The notes under the pieces are model-generated. The model saw only the letters and a program-made list of their open reading frames with translations, searched no databases and was not told the origin of the DNA. 12,869 nt of DNA from contig JAITWV010000253.1 in the NCBI GenBank assembly GCA_031285105.1, positions 1 to 12,869 on the forward strand, read 5' to 3'. The number at the start of each line of letters is the position of its first letter. Position 1 is the first letter of the stretch. Of the stretch, positions 12,278 to 12,869 are shown piece by piece. The DNA is from Streptococcaceae bacterium. GTDB taxonomy: Bacteria; Bacillota; Bacilli; Lactobacillales; Streptococcaceae. A program made the position numbers and the translations under genes.

Positions 12278-12346
12278 TAGGTTTCACTCCTTTCTAAAAC
12301 TTAAAGTAAGTTAATTAGTAATTTTTTATAAAAAATATTTGCATTA

Positions 12347-12366
12347 TTTTATAGAAAACTGTAAAA
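12347..12366. promoter_or_regulatory. operator-like dyad O1
   Basis: TTTTATAGA AA ACTGTAAAA: the right half equals that of the perfect dyad at 12489-12508, the left half differs at two positions. It overlaps the candidate leftward promoter. Confidence 0.65.
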
Positions 12367-12376
12367 TAGGTGCATA
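12348..12376 (-). promoter_or_regulatory. candidate leftward early promoter
   Basis: On the minus strand TATGCA (12376-12371) and TATAAA (12353-12348) are 17 bp apart; the -10 is one base from consensus, the -35 is weak. The operator at 12347-12366 covers the -10 and part of the spacer, as expected for a repressed early promoter. An opposite reading (TTGCAT 12339-12344, 17 bp, TAAAAT 12362-12367, plus strand) overlaps it, so the direction is not certain. Confidence 0.4.
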
Positions 12377-12488
12377 GTTAAATAAGCAATAAAACACTTA
12401 ATATTAGAGCAATCTTGGCGGGCTGCAATTAAATATATCGGTGCTTTTTAGTTTGCTTTATTTATTACTAACTAACTTACAAGAATTA

Positions 12489-12508
12489 TTTTACAGTAAA
12501 CTGTAAAA
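12489..12508. promoter_or_regulatory. operator-like dyad O2 (perfect)
   Basis: TTTTACAGT AA ACTGTAAAA is a perfect 9-bp inverted repeat around a 2-bp centre. It is the best copy of three sites with the same spacing and is the likely top-affinity site for the repressor or Cro-like protein. Confidence 0.75.
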
Positions 12509-12511
12509 ATT

Positions 12512-12541
12512 TTCAAGCATTTAATTACAGTTTTTTGTAAT
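12512..12541 (+). promoter_or_regulatory. candidate repressor promoter
   Basis: TTCAAG (12512-12517) and TGTAAT (12536-12541) are 18 bp apart on the plus strand; the -10 is one base from consensus and lies within O3, while the -35 lies between O2 and O3. It would give a short leader carrying AAAGGAG before the ATG at 12572. It is weak by sequence, as is usual for maintenance promoters. Confidence 0.35.
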
Positions 12542-12542
12542 T
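12523..12542. promoter_or_regulatory. operator-like dyad O3
   Basis: AATTACAGT TT TTTGTAATT keeps the outer seven positions of the dyad and breaks the inner two. It overlaps the candidate repressor promoter -10 and is 29 bp from the repressor ATG, consistent with autoregulation. Centre-to-centre distance to O2 is 34 bp. Confidence 0.6.
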
Positions 12543-12571
12543 TTTTCTTACGACAAAGGAGAAATGCGATA

Positions 12572-12869
12572 ATGTCGCTATTTGAACGTATAAAAAAATT
12601 AAGTGATAAGCGTGGAATTAGTATTCAAAAGTTATCAAGCGACCTTGGTTTTAGTGATAACCTTATTTATCAATGGAAAAATTCTAGCCCTAAAGCAGAT
12701 CGTTTACAAAAAGTTGCTGACTACTTCCATGTATCTGTTGATTACTTATTAGGTCGTGATGAACAAGAACCTAAAGTCTACACAGAAAAAGATATTGATA
12801 AGATTATTGATAATGGTATGTCCTATGACGGAAAAGAAGTTGGCATTGAAGATAGGGAAATACTGAGAA
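12572..12869 (+). CDS. CI-type XRE phage repressor (3' end cut by window)
   Basis: The 99 visible residues start MSLFERIKKLSDKRGISIQK. Residues 5-60 are a lambda-repressor-like HTH: SIQKLSSDLGFSDNLIYQWK, then RLQKVADYFHVSVDYLLGRD, which is the classic end of XRE domains in phage repressors of Bacillota. The following linker (PKVYTEKDIDKIIDNGMSYD) is acidic, and the gene is cut before any S24 peptidase-like domain would appear, so cleavable and non-cleavable repressors cannot be told apart. The ATG at 12572 has AAAGGAG ten bases upstream; an ATG at 12564 opens only two codons and its stop overlaps the true start (TAATG). It is the sole plus-strand gene and would hold the leftward operon silent in the lysogen. 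Confidence 0.88.
   Translation, partial: MSLFERIKKLSDKRGISIQKLSSDLGFSDNLIYQWKNSSPKADRLQKVADYFHVSVDYLLGRDEQEPKVYTEKDIDKIIDNGMSYDGKEVGIEDREILR

Larger units (their letters stand above)
12306..12480. repeat. 17-bp inverted repeat enclosing the centre of the switch region
   Basis: GTAAGTTAATTAGTAAT (12306-12322) and ATTACTAACTAACTTAC (12464-12480) are reverse complements with one mismatch. Inside them a second imperfect pair, TAAATAAGCAA (12379-12389) and TTGCTTTATTTA (12453-12464), differs by one inserted base. The enclosed DNA (12390-12452) has no convincing gene on either strand. It could be a duplicated regulatory unit in opposite orientation. Confidence 0.7.

Noticed and set aside
12321..12336. 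16-bp A/T palindrome as a fourth operator
   Set aside because: It lacks the ACTGT core shared by the three operators; palindromes of A and T are expected by chance in DNA this AT-rich.

Overview
The window is the early region of a temperate phage or prophage from a low-GC Bacillota host, most likely in the Lactobacillales. The evidence is AT-rich DNA, AGGAG-type ribosome binding sites before almost every gene, and a gene order (repressor, Cro-like, Gam, Erf, HNH, SSB, DnaD-like, DnaB-like, RusA, late regulator) typical of siphovirus-like prophages. The genus cannot be fixed from this sequence. Both edges cut a gene: a ParB-like/methylase gene at 1 and the CI-type repressor at 12869. No integrase, terminase, structural or lysis gene is present.

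Layout, read from the right because all but one gene lie on the minus strand. (1) 12278-12869: the genetic switch. A CI-type repressor points right and a small Cro-like HTH gene points left. Between them are three 20-bp operator-like dyads sharing the half-site ACTGTAAAA, and about 120 bp bounded by a 17-bp inverted repeat. (2) 11364-12079: very small early genes, a perfect 19-bp palindrome, and a plus-strand extended -10 followed at once by a plus-strand intrinsic terminator, which looks like a short antisense RNA gene. (3) 7239-11367: the recombination module (Gam-like nuclease inhibitor, Erf annealase, HNH nuclease, a protein with an orphan integrase-type arm-binding domain, three unknown small proteins, SSB). 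(4) 4058-7227: the replication module (DnaD-like initiator, DnaB-like helicase, two unknown proteins, RusA-like resolvase). (5) 1138-4061: eleven small accessory genes plus a membrane/coiled-coil protein, many linked by 1- to 17-nt overlaps, with an intrinsic-terminator-like hairpin inside the operon at 3660-3698. (6) 1-1124: a sigma-region-4-like late regulator, then a promoter with three TGCCA repeats phased every 11 bp, a short leader ending in an intrinsic terminator, and the ParB-like/methylase gene.

How it works together (inference): repressor and Cro-like protein compete at the operators. When the leftward promoter is open, one long polycistronic transcript yields the Gam/Erf/HNH/SSB recombination set and the DnaD/DnaB/RusA replication set, then the accessory proteins, and finally the regulator that would act on the phased-repeat promoter just downstream of its own gene. 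The most novel-looking signals are that promoter-plus-terminator leader, the antisense RNA unit at 11437-11495, the operon-internal terminator, the orphan arm-binding protein and the cluster of coupled small genes, one of which is strongly acidic.

Several real genes here are under 60 codons or start inside a longer open frame; starts were chosen by ribosome binding site and spacing.
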